The position numbers were made by a program, and so were the translations under genes. Positions 1 to 7,756 of a stretch of DNA of 64,000 bases are shown here, piece after piece. The notes below the pieces were generated by a model. That model saw nothing but the letters and a program-made list of their open reading frames with translations. It had not been told where the DNA came from and did no database searches. Location of the stretch: the NCBI GenBank assembly GCA_023168345.1, contig AP025689.1:3364001-3428000 (forward strand), written 5' to 3'. Numbering within the stretch: position 1 is the first letter of the stretch; every line of letters begins with the position of its first letter. This DNA is from Lysinibacillus sp. PLM2. GTDB lineage: Bacteria > Bacillota > Bacilli > Bacillales_A > Planococcaceae.

Positions 1-322
1 TTGTTGGTAATGTAATAAAGTCACTAAAGAATCGATAATAAACTGCATTTGCATATAAAAGAATCGACATTAGAGTATATATCACAACTAGCAATACATA
101 CTTTCCTCGACCTTTAAAAATAAATGAAAATCCAAGGAATAATAGAGCAGATCCTAATGGATTTATAAATAAAAGGAATTGTTGTAACGATCCTTCTACA
201 CCCAAGTTAAATTGTGTCGCCTGTGTAATATATGTTTTAATCCATAGCATAAAAACAGCTAATATATATAATCCAAAGAACTTGTTTAAAAAGCCCTCTT
301 TCTTATTAATTAAACCTTCCAT
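1..322 (-). CDS. ltaS: Lipoteichoic acid synthase (LtaS family), N-terminal part
   Basis: This gene starts at 322 on the minus strand and runs off the left edge, so only about 107 residues are visible. The part seen is a multi-pass membrane segment with the family signatures WIKTY, a QQFLLFINP stretch, FKGR, and a final YRFFSDFITLP, which precedes the extracellular sulfatase-like domain in LtaS enzymes. LtaS polymerises glycerol phosphate from phosphatidylglycerol into lipoteichoic acid at the outer membrane face. AGGTAGGTG lies just upstream of the ATG. Bacillales often have several paralogues, so this could be a YfnI-, YqgS- or YvgJ-type member. The catalytic domain is outside the window. 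Confidence 0.85.
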   Translation of the reverse strand, partial: MEGLINKKEGFLNKFFGLYILAVFMLWIKTYITQATQFNLGVEGSLQQFLLFINPLGSALLFLGFSFIFKGRGKYVLLVVIYTLMSILLYANAVYYRFFSDFITLPT

Positions 323-671
323 TTTTTAACACCTACCTCGTATTTCTTTTCGTTAGTATAGAACGATTAAAACTTAAAAAAGTTTACAAAGTTTTAATCA
401 AATTTATATTAAATTTACAAAATATTATTTTACAATAGTATAGCTTATTCTTTTACAGGTATTTTGTCAAGGTGTATTTCGATATAAAATCATTACGAAG
501 AAAGGCTAATATTACTGATTATAAAAGATTTTCCTTTCTATATAATTCTTATAATTCAAAATCATAAAAACATTAAGAAAATTACAAAACACTTTATTCT
601 AATAGTTTTACTTATTCAAGAGAAGGCATTTAGAGAAGCTATTTCCCTTCTCAATTACTATCTTTACAATT
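323..671. other. AT-rich intergenic region
   Basis: This is about 350 bp of very AT-rich DNA between the ltaS-like start and the terminator of the ferredoxin reductase gene. I see no coding signal on either strand. On the minus strand a TTGACA near 474 is followed by a TATACT-like element at too long a spacing, so no ltaS promoter is called. Confidence 0.5.
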
Positions 672-717
672 AAAAAACCCGAATAGGGCACTTTTAAATC
701 GTGACCTCCATTCGAGT
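672..717 (-). terminator. Intrinsic terminator of the reductase gene
   Basis: Read on the minus strand, a long stem pairs CTCGAATGG with CCTATTCGGG, includes G-U pairs and a GTCAC/GTG extension, and is followed by TTTTTT. It lies about 50 bp after the stop codon of the gene ending at 766. Confidence 0.75.
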
Positions 718-765
718 TCCATTCATTCTCTCTATAAAATTTTTAGTCTTTGCTATATTGCTTCT

Positions 766-1773
766 CTATTTTTTCTTATTACCAAAAATCACAGTACTAT
801 ATACTGTTTTCGGTGCTGAAGGATCGAGATACTGTGTTGCACTATTAACAGCAATTACTCCTTCAGAAAAACCACCACTAATCAGCCTATTTTTATTTGG
901 ATACGTGACAATATCACCCGCTGCATAAATTCCTTCTAGATTTGTTGCCATCGAAGAGTCAACAACTATTTTACTTTTTTCAAAACGGATATTTGTTTCT
1001 TGTAGTGGCCCTAGCTCTAATTTTGCTCCATGGTGAGCTATCATTTCATCAAGAGGTAGCCTCTCTTCCATTCCAGTTACTTCTTCTTTGAGAACAACCT
1101 CATAGATTATACCGTTATCTTCATTAACATCGGTAATTGAATAAGGTATTTTCAGCTCCACCATAGATTGATGTAGCCTTTCTATATCAATAGGATGAGC
1201 ATGGAAATCTTCACTCGTATGAACAAGTGTAACATGTTCAGCGAATTCTGCTATCATGATTGCCCAATTGATAGCCCCACTGCCACCACCGGATACTACA
1301 ACATTTTTCCCTATGAAATTCTCCATTTTTCCAAGATGATAATGAAGATTTTTACCTTCAATTTTCAATGTTTCCATTAAAGGCATTTTTCTCATCTTGA
1401 AAATCCCGTCTCCAGCCGTTACGATGACAGTTTTAGTTATATGTTTTTCATCATTATCTGTTAGTAAACAGTAATTGCCTTGTGAGTTTTTTACAATTTC
1501 TTGCACTTGTTGTCCAAGAACAATCGTTGGTTTTAAGCTTTCCGTTTGTTCTTTTAATTGATGAATTAAATTGCTACCTGTAATTTTGTAAAAGCCAGGT
1601 ACATCATAAATTGTTTTTTCAGGATAAAAGAATGAAACTTTTCCGCCCAATTGTGGTAAATATTCAATTACCTTCGTCTTTAATCCCCTCATACTACTAT
1701 AGAAGGCTGTATATAACCCAGTTGGACCTCCACCAATTATAGTTACGTCATATAGCTCGTTTCCATGTTCCAT
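766..1773 (-). CDS. Ferredoxin/flavodoxin-NADP+ reductase, type 2 (YcgT/YumC family)
   Basis: This 335-residue protein is the usual length for thioredoxin-reductase-like FNRs. It has an N-terminal FAD-binding GGGPTG motif (residues 14-19), a second dinucleotide site GGGSG near 163, and the C-terminal AAGD plus GGFSEG segment that contacts the flavin. It lacks the CxxC redox pair of thioredoxin reductase, which points to the FNR2 subgroup (EC 1.18.1.2). It is the last gene of a minus-strand operon after the siderophore-binding lipoprotein and the esterase, with 24 bp to the gene upstream. The context suggests it supplies electrons for reductive iron release from imported siderophore. GAGG precedes the ATG at normal spacing. 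Confidence 0.85.
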   Translation of the reverse strand: MEHGNELYDVTIIGGGPTGLYTAFYSSMRGLKTKVIEYLPQLGGKVSFFYPEKTIYDVPGFYKITGSNLIHQLKEQTESLKPTIVLGQQVQEIVKNSQGNYCLLTDNDEKHITKTVIVTAGDGIFKMRKMPLMETLKIEGKNLHYHLGKMENFIGKNVVVSGGGSGAINWAIMIAEFAEHVTLVHTSEDFHAHPIDIERLHQSMVELKIPYSITDVNEDNGIIYEVVLKEEVTGMEERLPLDEMIAHHGAKLELGPLQETNIRFEKSKIVVDSSMATNLEGIYAAGDIVTYPNKNRLISGGFSEGVIAVNSATQYLDPSAPKTVYSTVIFGNKKK

Positions 1774-1797
1774 TCTTTAAACCTCATTTCAAAACAC

Positions 1798-2748
1798 TCA
1801 GTTGCTTGTTAATTTCTCTACTATGAAATCAAATTGTTGATCTAATGAAACCGGGTCATTAAAGAATGAACCTGCGGAATCAACTTCAAATACCCTTCCA
1901 TTTTTAACAGCAGGTAGCTCTTTCCAAATGTTACTTTCAGCTAAATTATTTTCAGCTGTATCTCCAGCCCATTTACTTGTAAAGATATAGTCTCCTGCAT
2001 AATCAGGTAGAACCTCTAAAGAAATACTAGCATACCCAGGTCCATTATCTACAGCTTCCTCTTGAGCTTTTGGTGGTGCTTTTAAACCAAATTCTGTATA
2101 AATAATTTCTCCCCCGCGAGCATAGGTATCACCATATACATAAATTCCTTTAGCATACGGTTGTAATAATGAAACAGTTTTATCTCCAACAGCATCTAAT
2201 ACTTTTTGTTTATTATCTGCAACTTTCTTATCCCACGCTGTAATCCAATCTTCTGCTTTTTCTTCTTTACCTAACATTTTACCAAATTCTCTTAGTTGGT
2301 CTTTGAAATCTAATTTACCATATTCGATTTGAACAGTTGGTGCAATTTGTTTTAGTTGTTCAATATTTTCATCTGTATCACTTGTAATGATTAGGTCTGG
2401 TTCTAATTCCATTACCATTTCTACAGAAAGTCCATCCCCAAGATTTGTTGCACCATCAAGCTTCCCTTCAAAATAAGGATTATCAATTGCTAATTGTGTT
2501 ACCCCAGTTGGCGTAATATCTAATGTTAAAAAATATCCAACATAGGAAGGCGCAAGAACGACTACGTTTTGTGGATTCGCTGGAACTTCGACGTCACCAA
2601 AATCACTTTTATATGTTCTTGTTTCATTTTCATTATTATCTGTAGTTTCGTTATTAACCTCTGTTTCATTATTTCCGCATGCTGCTATGATAGCAACCAT
2701 CATCGCAAGAATAATAAATATTATCGGAAATTTAAATGTGTTTTTCAT
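1798..2748 (-). CDS. Siderophore-binding lipoprotein of an iron ABC transporter (FhuD/FeuA-like)
   Basis: This 316-residue secreted lipoprotein has a hydrophobic signal (about residues 8-22) ending in a lipobox with Cys24, then an acidic Asn/Glu/Thr-rich linker. The mature part has the class III substrate-binding pattern: a FGDVEVPANPQNVVVL start and an EPDLI segment near 117. It would capture ferric siderophore outside the membrane and deliver it to the two FecCD permeases encoded divergently at 3814-5870. It is co-transcribed with the esterase, whose stop lies 3 bp upstream, and the reductase. GAAGGA precedes the start. The neighbouring BesA-like esterase favours a catecholate ligand such as bacillibactin, but a hydroxamate is not excluded. 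Confidence 0.85.
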   Translation of the reverse strand: MKNTFKFPIIFIILAMMVAIIAACGNNETEVNNETTDNNENETRTYKSDFGDVEVPANPQNVVVLAPSYVGYFLTLDITPTGVTQLAIDNPYFEGKLDGATNLGDGLSVEMVMELEPDLIITSDTDENIEQLKQIAPTVQIEYGKLDFKDQLREFGKMLGKEEKAEDWITAWDKKVADNKQKVLDAVGDKTVSLLQPYAKGIYVYGDTYARGGEIIYTEFGLKAPPKAQEEAVDNGPGYASISLEVLPDYAGDYIFTSKWAGDTAENNLAESNIWKELPAVKNGRVFEVDSAGSFFNDPVSLDQQFDFIVEKLTSN

Positions 2749-2750
2749 TG

Positions 2751-3620
2751 TTATCCTTCTTTCTTTTGAGTTAAAGAGTATTTTATTGCCTTATTTATTA
2801 AAGGTAGCAACACTGTTATATGTGCTTCATCCGCGAACTCAATATATTCGGTCATTACTCCCTGATTAGATAGCGCTTGCAAACGATGAAATAGGCTTTT
2901 TGCTTTTTCATTTACGAGCGAAGGGTGATCTTTTTCTAATTCTCCTACACCAATCAAAAGCTTAATATTCAACTTATTTCCAGTATTTTTTTCGAAAAAA
3001 GTTTTTTCCTTTTCTAAAAGCAACCGTTCATTCCACGATATCGATGGGCTACCTGCTATATAAACTTGAAACGCTTCTGGCTTTGAAAATAACGTATTTA
3101 GAACAAATAGGCCTCCTAGGGAATGTCCAAATAGTATTTGTCTATTTTGATCGATATGAAATCTATTTGATATTTGAGGCTTCAATTCATTCTCAATAAA
3201 GGATAGAAATTGTTCTGCTCCACCCTGTTTAGGCCATGTTCCTTCACCAGGATATGGTGGTAATTCATCATTTTGAGCAGGTAATGTATAATCATAGTGT
3301 CTTGATGGGTCAAAAGGCGCTTCTGTGTCATAACCAATCCCGACTACAACAGCAGGTGCAATTCCGGTTAAATCCGGTCTTCTCGATTGTAATCGCACTG
3401 ACTCAGTAAAGCTACTAAATACAGAGTTCGCATCTAATGTATAAATAACTGGATAACCAGAATCAGAAGGTGCCTCCGCTGGCCAAGAAACAAAAATCTT
3501 ATATTTACGATGCTCATTCTTTGAAAACAGTATGTACTGTTCTGACCGTGGTAATGCTACTTTTTCTCTTACTTGACCTCTGTTTATGAATTGGGAATTC
3601 AATTTCTTCAATTCCTCCAT
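2751..3620 (-). CDS. Ferric siderophore esterase, alpha/beta hydrolase (BesA/IroE-like)
   Basis: The 289 residues fit the esterase-D-type family (PF00756) that includes BesA and IroE. The nucleophile elbow GHSLGG is at residues 165-170, with a downstream acid and a DEAHITVL segment (His near 268) that can complete the triad. BesA and IroE hydrolyse the trilactone backbone of ferric bacillibactin or enterobactin in the cytosol, which suits a gene next to siderophore uptake genes. It is first in the minus-strand operon, behind a Fur-like box. The start is uncertain: the only good Shine-Dalgarno (GGAGG) lies inside codons 1-3 of the ATG-initiated frame, so translation may begin at the TTG codon at 3602. 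Confidence 0.8.
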   Translation of the reverse strand: MEELKKLNSQFINRGQVREKVALPRSEQYILFSKNEHRKYKIFVSWPAEAPSDSGYPVIYTLDANSVFSSFTESVRLQSRRPDLTGIAPAVVVGIGYDTEAPFDPSRHYDYTLPAQNDELPPYPGEGTWPKQGGAEQFLSFIENELKPQISNRFHIDQNRQILFGHSLGGLFVLNTLFSKPEAFQVYIAGSPSISWNERLLLEKEKTFFEKNTGNKLNIKLLIGVGELEKDHPSLVNEKAKSLFHRLQALSNQGVMTEYIEFADEAHITVLLPLINKAIKYSLTQKKEG

Positions 3621-3627
3621 TCTTAAT

Positions 3628-3642
3628 TGAAAACAATTCTCA
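3628..3642. promoter_or_regulatory. Fur box for the esterase-lipoprotein-reductase operon
   Basis: TGAAAACAATTCTCA matches the Bacillus 7-1-7 Fur consensus TGATAATnATTATCA at 11 of the 14 specified positions. It sits a few bases upstream of the esterase reading frame, where Fur would block minus-strand transcription. Confidence 0.6.
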
Positions 3643-3756
3643 TTTACAAATATAAATGCCTTTTCCTAAAACTTCAACTTATTTTTTTAAATAGGTTTTA
3701 GTATTTTAGCTTTATATGGACACGATACATATTGATTGGTAAAATAACCTCTGTAT

Positions 3757-3771
3757 TGATAACGATTATCA
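3757..3771. promoter_or_regulatory. Fur box for the permease operon
   Basis: TGATAACGATTATCA is an almost perfect 7-1-7 Fur operator with one mismatch. It lies 43 bp upstream of the first permease start and 137 bp upstream of the divergent esterase start, so it probably controls the permease pair. Confidence 0.85.
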
Positions 3772-3813
3772 ACGTTTAACATAGATTGATTAAATTGTAT
3801 TTGAGGTAAAATA

Positions 3814-4848
3814 ATGGACAATTTAAAAATACAAGATTCACCTACTATTAAATCACGGCCGTTTATGGCGACATTCGTGATGATCGGTGGTACTATCGCT
3901 TTACTATTAGGATTGGTGTTTTCAATATCTGTAGGAGCTGCTGATATTGGATTTTGGACCGTTTGGGAAGCAGTATTCCATTTTAATCCGGAACTGTCCG
4001 AGCACACCGTAATTCAAGAAATACGCCTCCCTCGGTCATTAGCTGATGTATTAGTCGGTGCTTGCTTCGCAGTTGCGGGGGCTATTATGCAAGGGATGAC
4101 TCGTAATCCCTTAGCTGATAGTGGACTACTAGGTATAAACGCCGGTTCTATCTTTATGGTCGCTCTTTGTTTCGCTTTTCTTCCTGGAATTTCATACAAC
4201 ACTTTAATTCTGTTTTCCTTCATAGGAGCAGGGATAAGCTTAGCATTAATCTACGGGGTTGGCTCCATGGCGAAAAATGGAATGTCCCCAGTCAGACTAG
4301 TCTTAGCAGGTGCAGCTGTTAGCGCCCTTCTCACCGCTTTAAGTGAAGGGATTGCGATTTACTTTAATATAAGTCAGGACTTAGCATTTTGGTATGCAGG
4401 TGGGGTTGCAGGCGTCCAATGGCTACAGGTTAAATATATGTTTCCATGGATTGTAGCTGGTTTAATAGGAGCCATGCTGATTGCACGCTCTATTACTCTC
4501 CTGAGTCTCGGCGAAGAAGTTGCCACTGGGCTTGGACTACGAACAAAATTAGTTAAAATATTTGGCGTTCTTATCGTACTCGTATTAGCTGGAGTTGCTG
4601 TTTCCGCTGTTGGACCAATCGGATTCGTTGGGCTACTTATTCCACACCTTACACGATTTTTAGTGGGGGTTGATTATCGATATATCATTCCTTGCTCAGC
4701 GATTTTGGGAGGCTTGTTTATGACGATTGCTGATATTGGTGCTCGAATGATTAATCCTCCATATGAAACGCCAATTGGATTCATCTTTGCGTTAATAGGA
4801 GTCCCATTCTTTTTATATGTAGCTCGTAATGAGAGGAGGGCACTTTAA
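3814..4848 (+). CDS. Iron-siderophore ABC transporter permease 1 (FecCD family)
   Basis: This 344-residue polytopic protein of the BtuC/FecCD family should have about ten membrane helices. Diagnostic features are the RLPRSLADVLVGA segment near residue 70, the QGMTRNPLAD coupling region near 93, a GxxGFVGLLIPHLTR cytoplasmic loop near 270, and a C-terminal PIGFIFALIGVPFFLY segment. It forms half of the membrane channel for ferric siderophore. Its last base overlaps the first base of the next permease start, so the two are translationally coupled. GAGG precedes the ATG. It corresponds in role to FeuB or YfiZ. Confidence 0.9.
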   Translation: MDNLKIQDSPTIKSRPFMATFVMIGGTIALLLGLVFSISVGAADIGFWTVWEAVFHFNPELSEHTVIQEIRLPRSLADVLVGACFAVAGAIMQGMTRNPLADSGLLGINAGSIFMVALCFAFLPGISYNTLILFSFIGAGISLALIYGVGSMAKNGMSPVRLVLAGAAVSALLTALSEGIAIYFNISQDLAFWYAGGVAGVQWLQVKYMFPWIVAGLIGAMLIARSITLLSLGEEVATGLGLRTKLVKIFGVLIVLVLAGVAVSAVGPIGFVGLLIPHLTRFLVGVDYRYIIPCSAILGGLFMTIADIGARMINPPYETPIGFIFALIGVPFFLYVARNERRAL

Positions 4849-5870
4849 TGATATCAGCAAAAATGGATCGACAAAAAAAGAATCGCCGACTTATCGTTCT
4901 TGCTACCTTCTTTATTTTAATTTTCATTACATTTTTTATTAGTATGAACACTGGATTCTCTCGTTTAACACCAATGGAGGTCATAAATACTTTATTGGGG
5001 CAAGGAACGGACAAGCAGAACCTTACTTTATTTGAACTTCGTCTACCTCGTATTGTCATTTCTATACTAGTAGGTGCCGGTCTAGCATTGTCTGGCTGTA
5101 TTTTACAAGGGATATCCCGAAATGATATGGCAGACCCTGGTATCCTCGGTATAAATGCCGGGGCAGGATTAATGGTTGTATTATTTATCGCTTCCTTTCA
5201 AACAAGCACTGCAGCCCCTTCGCTTTATCTTCCCTTTTTGGCGCTAATTGGTGGAGGATTAACAGCTGTACTAATCTATTTGCTCTCCTATAAGAAACAC
5301 GAAGGTCTACTACCGACTCGTTTTTTACTTACTGGGATTTCAGTTTCTGTAGGATTAATCGCCTTAATCAATGTGCTTGCTTTAAGATTACATCCTTCTA
5401 AATATGAGTTTATTGCAGTTTGGCTTGCAGGACGACTTGTTGGAACTACTTGGGATCAGGTATTCGCACTTTTACCTTGGGTTGTCCTATTATTCTTGTT
5501 CGTGTTTTACCGTTCACGAAAATTAGATGTGATGACATTCGGTGATAAGATGGCCACAGGACTTGGTGTCTCTGTAGAGAAAGAGCGTCTTTTGATGTAC
5601 GGTGCAGCGACAGCACTAGCTGCTGCTTGCGTTTCTGTAAGTGGTGGTATTGGGTTTGTAGGGTTAATTGCTCCCCATTTAGCAAGAAAACTAATTGGCA
5701 ACAACCATAAGTATTTACTTCCTACCTCAGCACTGACTGGAGGTTTGTTGTTACTAATTGCTGATACGATAGGACGTTCACTATTTCTACCTTCAGAAAT
5801 ACCAGCAGGCATTGTTGTAGCTGTTATCGGGGCACCATACTTCCTATATCTATTAGCTCGTGCGAGGTAA
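4848..5870 (+). CDS. Iron-siderophore ABC transporter permease 2 (FecCD family)
   Basis: This second 340-residue FecCD permease is paralogous to the gene just upstream and overlaps it by one base. It carries LRLPRIVISILVGAGLA near residue 65, QGISRNDMADPGILG near 88, and the GGIGFVGLIAPHLARKL loop that contacts the ATPase. With the first permease it forms a heterodimeric channel; FeuBC and YfiZ-YfhA are the B. subtilis counterparts. No ATPase gene follows on this strand. The ATPase is encoded convergently at 6101-6895 beyond two terminators, so it may serve more than one permease pair, as YusV does. Confidence 0.9.
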   Translation: MISAKMDRQKKNRRLIVLATFFILIFITFFISMNTGFSRLTPMEVINTLLGQGTDKQNLTLFELRLPRIVISILVGAGLALSGCILQGISRNDMADPGILGINAGAGLMVVLFIASFQTSTAAPSLYLPFLALIGGGLTAVLIYLLSYKKHEGLLPTRFLLTGISVSVGLIALINVLALRLHPSKYEFIAVWLAGRLVGTTWDQVFALLPWVVLLFLFVFYRSRKLDVMTFGDKMATGLGVSVEKERLLMYGAATALAAACVSVSGGIGFVGLIAPHLARKLIGNNHKYLLPTSALTGGLLLLIADTIGRSLFLPSEIPAGIVVAVIGAPYFLYLLARAR

Positions 5871-5918
5871 AAAACATTAATAGGACTATAATTTAATCTT
5901 TATTTTAAAATATTGCTT

Positions 5919-5956
5919 AGACTACTTAACGACTTTATGCGAAAGTAGTCTTTTTT
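5919..5956 (+). terminator. Intrinsic terminator after the permease operon
   Basis: A 9-bp perfect stem, AGACTACTT with AAGTAGTCT, is followed by TTTTTAT. It lies about 50 bp after the second permease stop codon. Confidence 0.85.
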
Positions 5957-5990
5957 ATATAGTTCAGACTTCATGCACATTTTATCTATA

Positions 5991-6047
5991 AAAAACACTT
6001 TCGAATCTAGTACATATTTGGTAATACAGTCGATTCGAAAGTGTTTT
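5991..6047. terminator. Bidirectional terminator between permease and ATPase genes
   Basis: AAAACACTTTCGAATC pairs with GATTCGAAAGTGTTTT, and there are A and T runs on both outer sides, so it can stop transcription from either convergent unit. It probably terminates the ATPase gene on the minus strand. Confidence 0.8.
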
Positions 6048-6100
6048 TATTTTATATTTAGTTAGGTTATTCAATTAAATATGCAAATGCATTATTCTAT

Positions 6101-6895
6101 TTATTTAACTAATTCATAAGGAATACAAAGTGGTACTCCTGTACGGGGGTCATGTAGAATATCTGCTTCTACTCCAAATACCTCTTTTAGCACATCTTTT
6201 GTCATTACAGCTTCGGGCGTCCCACTGCTTACAATTTTCCCCTTCTTAATGGCAATCATATACTGTGCGAACCTAGAGGCATGGTTAAGATCATGCACAA
6301 CCATCACAATCGTACGTTTTTCTTCCTCATTTAGTTTGTGCAACAGCTGTAAAACTTCAAGCTGATGTGCCATATCCAAATAGGTTGTTGGTTCATCTAG
6401 AAATAATATATCTGTTCCTTGTGCTAACGCCATCGCAATCCATGCTCTTTGACGTTGTCCACCTGATAATTGGTCAACTGGTCGATTATAAAATTCCTTC
6501 ATCCCTGTAATGTTGATCGCCCAATCAATGATACGATAATCTTCCTTTGAAAGGGAACCGAATCCTTTTTGATGGGGAGAACGGCCATAAGTAACAAGTT
6601 CCGTTACGGTTAATCCTTCAGGTGCAGTAGGATTTTGGGGTAAAATGGCTAATTGCTTGGCTACTTCTTTTGTTGACTGTTTATGAATTTGAGCACCATC
6701 TAGAAATACTCCGCCCTTTGATGGCTTCATTAGTCTTGCCATTGTTTTTAGAATAGTAGATTTCCCTGAACCATTTGACCCAACTAATGCTGTTATTTTA
6801 CCTGTTGGAATATGTACATTTAGATCATCTACAATACACACATCTCCATAAGCTATAGATAGCTCTTCTGTATATAAACCACTCAAAGGGTTCAC
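6101..6895 (-). CDS. Iron-siderophore ABC transporter ATPase (FecE/YusV-like)
   Basis: This 264-residue nucleotide-binding subunit has Walker [10 protein letters not shown] (residues 39-47), Q-loop LPQNP, signature LSGGQRQR near 143, Walker B ILFLDEPT and the switch His in VVHDLNHA. It energises import by the FecCD permease pair; YusV in B. subtilis is shared by several siderophore systems. The start is doubtful. The GTG at 6895 directly abuts the GAGGAGA ribosome site, whereas the TTG at codon 4 (6886) has a 9-base spacing and fits better. A Fur-like element lies about 95 bp upstream. Confidence 0.9.
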   Translation of the reverse strand: MNPLSGLYTEELSIAYGDVCIVDDLNVHIPTGKITALVGSNGSGKSTILKTMARLMKPSKGGVFLDGAQIHKQSTKEVAKQLAILPQNPTAPEGLTVTELVTYGRSPHQKGFGSLSKEDYRIIDWAINITGMKEFYNRPVDQLSGGQRQRAWIAMALAQGTDILFLDEPTTYLDMAHQLEVLQLLHKLNEEEKRTIVMVVHDLNHASRFAQYMIAIKKGKIVSSGTPEAVMTKDVLKEVFGVEADILHDPRTGVPLCIPYELVK

Positions 6896-6989
6896 TCTCC
6901 TCGAAACGATATATCAAATACACCTATTAAAATAGTCGATAAGCGTACATATTATTTTTACGTATTCTAATACAACATTCATTTTAAGC

Positions 6990-7008
6990 GATAATGATAA
7001 TTAATTTC
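6990..7008. promoter_or_regulatory. Possible Fur box upstream of the ATPase gene
   Basis: GATAATGATAATTAATTTC contains the hexamer arrangement of Fur sites (GATAAT GATAAT then a poor inverted unit). It lies between the ATPase start and the TetR gene and would bring the ATPase under iron control with its permeases. Confidence 0.5.
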
Positions 7009-7055
7009 AATGGTAAGGACGAAATCCGCAAATATTTCAGAATACAATTATTTGT

Positions 7056-7595
7056 TTATCCATATAACTCAATAATTTGATTTGCGATATATTCAGAGCT
7101 ATATTGAATCCCATCTGTAATCCACCACATGATAATTCCAAGTATAGAGGATGCAAGGATGTCCATCGAAAGCTTATCTTTAATCTCCTCACTTTTACGC
7201 CTTACTATAATCGAGTCTTTTAATATCATATGTAATTTTTTCTTAAATCCATGATGCTCAAAAAGAACTGCTAATAATTTTCGATGTTTATAAAAATAGT
7301 CTAAAAAGGTAATGATTTGTTCCTGATTCGTTGAACTATCAATTTCTAAAAGTGGAGACATTTCCGACGACAAGTCGTCGAAAATATCGTAAACCAATTG
7401 TCGTAATAAATCCTTAATATCTAAAAAATGCAGATAAAACGTGGCACGATTTAGTTCGGCACGAGTCGCTATTTTTTGTACAGTAAGTTTTGAGATATCT
7501 GGATTTTCAATTAATAAAGCGACTACGGCTTCCTTAATCATTCGTTTAGAGCGAACCGCGCGCGGATCCTGATTCTTCTGATTGTTCAAATTCAT
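7056..7595 (-). CDS. TetR/AcrR-family transcriptional regulator
   Basis: This 179-residue protein has an N-terminal TetR helix-turn-helix (about residues 14-60) with the typical KLTVQKIATRAELNRATFYLHF recognition region, followed by a divergent all-helical ligand domain. It is divergent from the MFS transporter at 7757, the normal arrangement for a local repressor of an efflux pump. A palindrome in the shared intergenic region (7716-7730) is its likely operator. The effector is unknown. Confidence 0.85.
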   Translation of the reverse strand: MNLNNQKNQDPRAVRSKRMIKEAVVALLIENPDISKLTVQKIATRAELNRATFYLHFLDIKDLLRQLVYDIFDDLSSEMSPLLEIDSSTNQEQIITFLDYFYKHRKLLAVLFEHHGFKKKLHMILKDSIIVRRKSEEIKDKLSMDILASSILGIIMWWITDGIQYSSEYIANQIIELYG

Positions 7596-7715
7596 TCTCC
7601 TTTGTCTATTATGCTCGGACTTATTTAATACTTTTTTTAATTTTGTTGCTTAATTAACACATTTTAAAAAATTGTGAATAGGCATCAGAATTAAAAATTG
7701 TTATTATCTATTTTA

Positions 7716-7730
7716 TTGACACTATGTCAA
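7716..7730. promoter_or_regulatory. Palindromic operator candidate for the TetR regulator
   Basis: TTGACACTATGTCAA has two 6-bp inverted half-sites around a 3-bp centre. It lies 26 bp before the MFS start, overlapping a TTGACA that could be the transporter -35 element. Confidence 0.55.
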
Positions 7731-7756
7731 AAAAGTAAATAGAGAAAGGGAAAATT

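Noticed and set aside
701-928. Open frame antisense to the ferredoxin reductase 3' end
   Set aside because: Overlaps a clearly coding gene on the other strand, begins inside its terminator and has no ribosome site.
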